5,206 nucleotides of DNA. Origin: an uncultured bacterium. Its GTDB lineage: Bacteria; Bacillota; Clostridia; Oscillospirales; Oscillospiraceae. The stretch is taken from NCBI GenBank assembly GCA_949288405.1, contig CASEKM010000122.1, forward strand, positions 1-5,206, read 5' to 3'. The stretch's first letter is position 1. Every line of letters begins with the position of its first letter. The notes beneath the pieces are model-generated. The model saw only the letters and a program-made list of their open reading frames with translations. It did no database searches and was not told the origin of the DNA. Made by a program: the position numbers and the translations under genes. Of this stretch, positions 4,796-5,206 are shown in pieces.

Positions 4796-4833
4796 AAAAC
4801 AAAAGGACATCCTTTCGGATGTCCTTTTGTTTT
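4796..4833 (-). terminator. Intrinsic terminator of tRNA-Gly
   Basis: Perfect 17-bp inverted repeat (4796-4812 with 4817-4833). On the minus strand the loop is GAAA, a stable GNRA tetraloop closed by C-G, and the 3' arm ends TCCTTTTGTTTT, giving the U-rich tail. Its first base overlaps the A of the tRNA CCA end, so termination follows the tRNA directly. Confidence 0.92.
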
Positions 4834-4908
4834 GGAGCGAGTGACGAGGCTCGAACTCGCTACCTCCACCTTGGCAAGGTGGCGCTCTACCAGATGAGCT
4901 ACACTCGC
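4833..4908 (-). tRNA. tRNA-Gly (anticodon GCC)
   Basis: 76-nt cloverleaf with encoded CCA. Acceptor stem GCGAGTG (5') with CACTCGC (3'), discriminator T, then CCA at 4835-4833. D arm GCTC-ATCTGGTA-GAGC. Anticodon arm CCACC-TTGCCAA-GGTGG, giving anticodon GCC, which decodes GGC and GGU. Variable loop AGGTA. T arm GCGAG-TTCGAGC-CTCGT with one G-U pair. All stems close. It has its own strong promoter and terminator, so it is a single-tRNA unit. Confidence 0.97.
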
Positions 4909-4921
4909 GGCGACGGATGTT

Positions 4922-4972
4922 ATTTTAGCAGAGACCGGACAGGTTGTCAACTGTTTTCACAAAATTTTTTGA
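4922..4972 (-). promoter_or_regulatory. Strong tRNA promoter with UP element
   Basis: Minus strand: -35 TTGACA (4950-4945, perfect), 17-bp spacer, TGC plus -10 TAAAAT (4927-4922), so an extended -10 one base off consensus. The 22 nt directly upstream of the -35 (4972-4951) are A- and T-tracts that fit the known UP-element consensus at about 12 of 14 specified positions by my count. The expected start is near 4915, leaving a leader of only a few nt before the mature tRNA end at 4908. Confidence 0.9.
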
Positions 4973-5018
4973 AAAATTTTGCGCGTCGGGAGAAGTCAGG
5001 AAAGTAACGGTATTTTTG

Positions 5019-5058
5019 CAGGCTGTCGAAAAAGTCCTTGGGCTTTTTCGACAGCCTG
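5019..5058. repeat. Perfect 16-bp inverted repeat
   Basis: CAGGCTGTCGAAAAAG (5019-5034) with CTTTTTCGACAGCCTG (5043-5058), 8-nt spacer. There is no T-run after either arm, so it does not look like an ordinary terminator, although the A5/T5 tracts are inside the stem. It lies in the gap between the divergent tRNA promoter and the promoter of the right-edge gene. It could be a dispersed palindromic element or a protein-binding site. Confidence 0.85.
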
Positions 5059-5061
5059 GAA

Positions 5062-5087
5062 GGGAAGTCCGATTTATCGGACTTCCC
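5062..5087. repeat. Perfect 11-bp inverted repeat beside a promoter, possible operator
   Basis: GGGAAGTCCGA (5062-5072) with TCGGACTTCCC (5077-5087), 4-nt TTTA spacer, starting only 3 bp after the preceding 16-bp palindrome. It covers the -35 position of the promoter whose -10 is at 5094-5099. That placement would suit a repressor operator; in RNA it would also fold as a hairpin. No regulator is encoded in the window. Confidence 0.75.
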
Positions 5088-5091
5088 CCTT

Positions 5092-5099
5092 GCTATACT
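5092..5099 (+). promoter_or_regulatory. Extended -10 promoter of the right-edge gene
   Basis: TGC is followed by TATACT; -10 is 5094-5099 and the extended element TG is 5091-5092. At 16-18 bp spacing the -35 region (around 5070-5077) has no match to TTGACA and is occupied by the 5062-5087 palindrome. The predicted start near 5106 leaves a leader of about 27 nt before the ATG at 5133. Confidence 0.6.
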
Positions 5100-5132
5100 G
5101 GGGACAACCTGAAAAAGAGAGGAGCAGATCCG

Positions 5133-5206
5133 ATGGATTACAGCATGGTTTGGGTGAGGGGACATGTGGAGGTATATGACTGGGCCGGCCGGTTCTGCTT
5201 CTCCGC
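5133..5206 (+). CDS. Small protein of unknown function, 3' partial
   Basis: The first 24 codons of a gene cut by the window edge. The start is ATG at 5133, with AGGAG (5120-5124) 8 nt upstream and an extended -10 promoter about 35 bp before it. The visible residues read MDYSMVWVRGHVEVYDWAGR then FCFSA. The alternating hydrophobic pattern (HVEVYDWAGRFCFSA) suggests two beta strands joined by a turn. There is no signal peptide or membrane segment so far. I have a vague sense of short conserved proteins with HVEVYD...GRF in Oscillospirales but cannot name a family. The ribosome site and promoter are what make this a real gene rather than a chance frame. Confidence 0.7.
   Translation, partial: MDYSMVWVRGHVEVYDWAGRFCFS

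Noticed and set aside
4564..4950. N-terminal extension of the Nudix frame through the terminator and tRNA
   Set aside because: The AAGGAGG-preceded ATG at 4563 begins exactly at the start of the Nudix fold. The upstream part translates a tRNA and its terminator, a common source of false proteins.
4693..5007. 104-codon plus-strand frame across the tRNA (contains LHLGKVALYQMSYTRG)
   Set aside because: That peptide is the antisense translation of a tRNA gene, a well-known annotation artefact.
4979..5179. 66-codon plus-strand frame across the palindromes
   Set aside because: It translates two inverted repeats and the promoter, and overlaps the better-signalled start at 5133 in another frame.

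Overview
The window looks like chromosomal DNA from a GC-rich member of the Bacillota, most likely a Clostridia/Oscillospirales gut anaerobe of the Flavonifractor or Lawsonibacter kind. The reasons are: an alanine/proline-linked biotin carrier of the decarboxylase type, a bacterial RqcH, a Mini-RNase III, a tetrahydrofolate (THF) riboswitch ahead of an ECF folate S component, strong AGGAGG ribosome sites, and a tRNA gene with encoded CCA. The taxonomic placement is inference. I see no phage, transposase, CRISPR or toxin gene, and I found no clearly new multi-gene system. The unusual content is in the non-coding DNA.

Layout: (1) 2-283, the 3' end of a biotin carrier gene (+), closed by a perfect bidirectional terminator shared with a small convergent gene (355-624, -) of probable DUF6514 type. 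(2) 887-3182, two minus-strand genes, mrnC (Mini-RNase III, 23S rRNA maturation) followed by rqcH (ribosome quality control). They run from one extended -10 promoter and are separated by a 7-bp-phased inverted heptamer repeat. A hairpin terminator follows rqcH. (3) 3260-4168, divergent to mrnC: promoter, THF riboswitch, Shine-Dalgarno-masking hairpin with an adjacent T-run, and folT (folate uptake). (4) 4183-4563, a Nudix pyrophosphohydrolase on the minus strand, convergent with folT and only 14 bp from it. (5) 4564-4832, a hairpin-rich non-coding stretch. (6) 4833-4908, tRNA-Gly(GCC) on the minus strand, with a near-consensus promoter, an A/T UP element and a GAAA-loop terminator. (7) 4960-5132, a second cluster of palindromes and an extended -10 promoter leading into a small unknown gene (5133 onward, +) cut by the window edge.

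Functional links: mrnC and rqcH both act on the translation apparatus and are probably co-transcribed. The folT leader reads as a THF-off switch: when the aptamer's closing stem forms, a downstream strand is left free to pair across the ribosome site. The Nudix enzyme, the tRNA and the biotin carrier are separate units. Most other long open frames here, including a 527-codon frame antisense to rqcH, are shadows produced by high GC.
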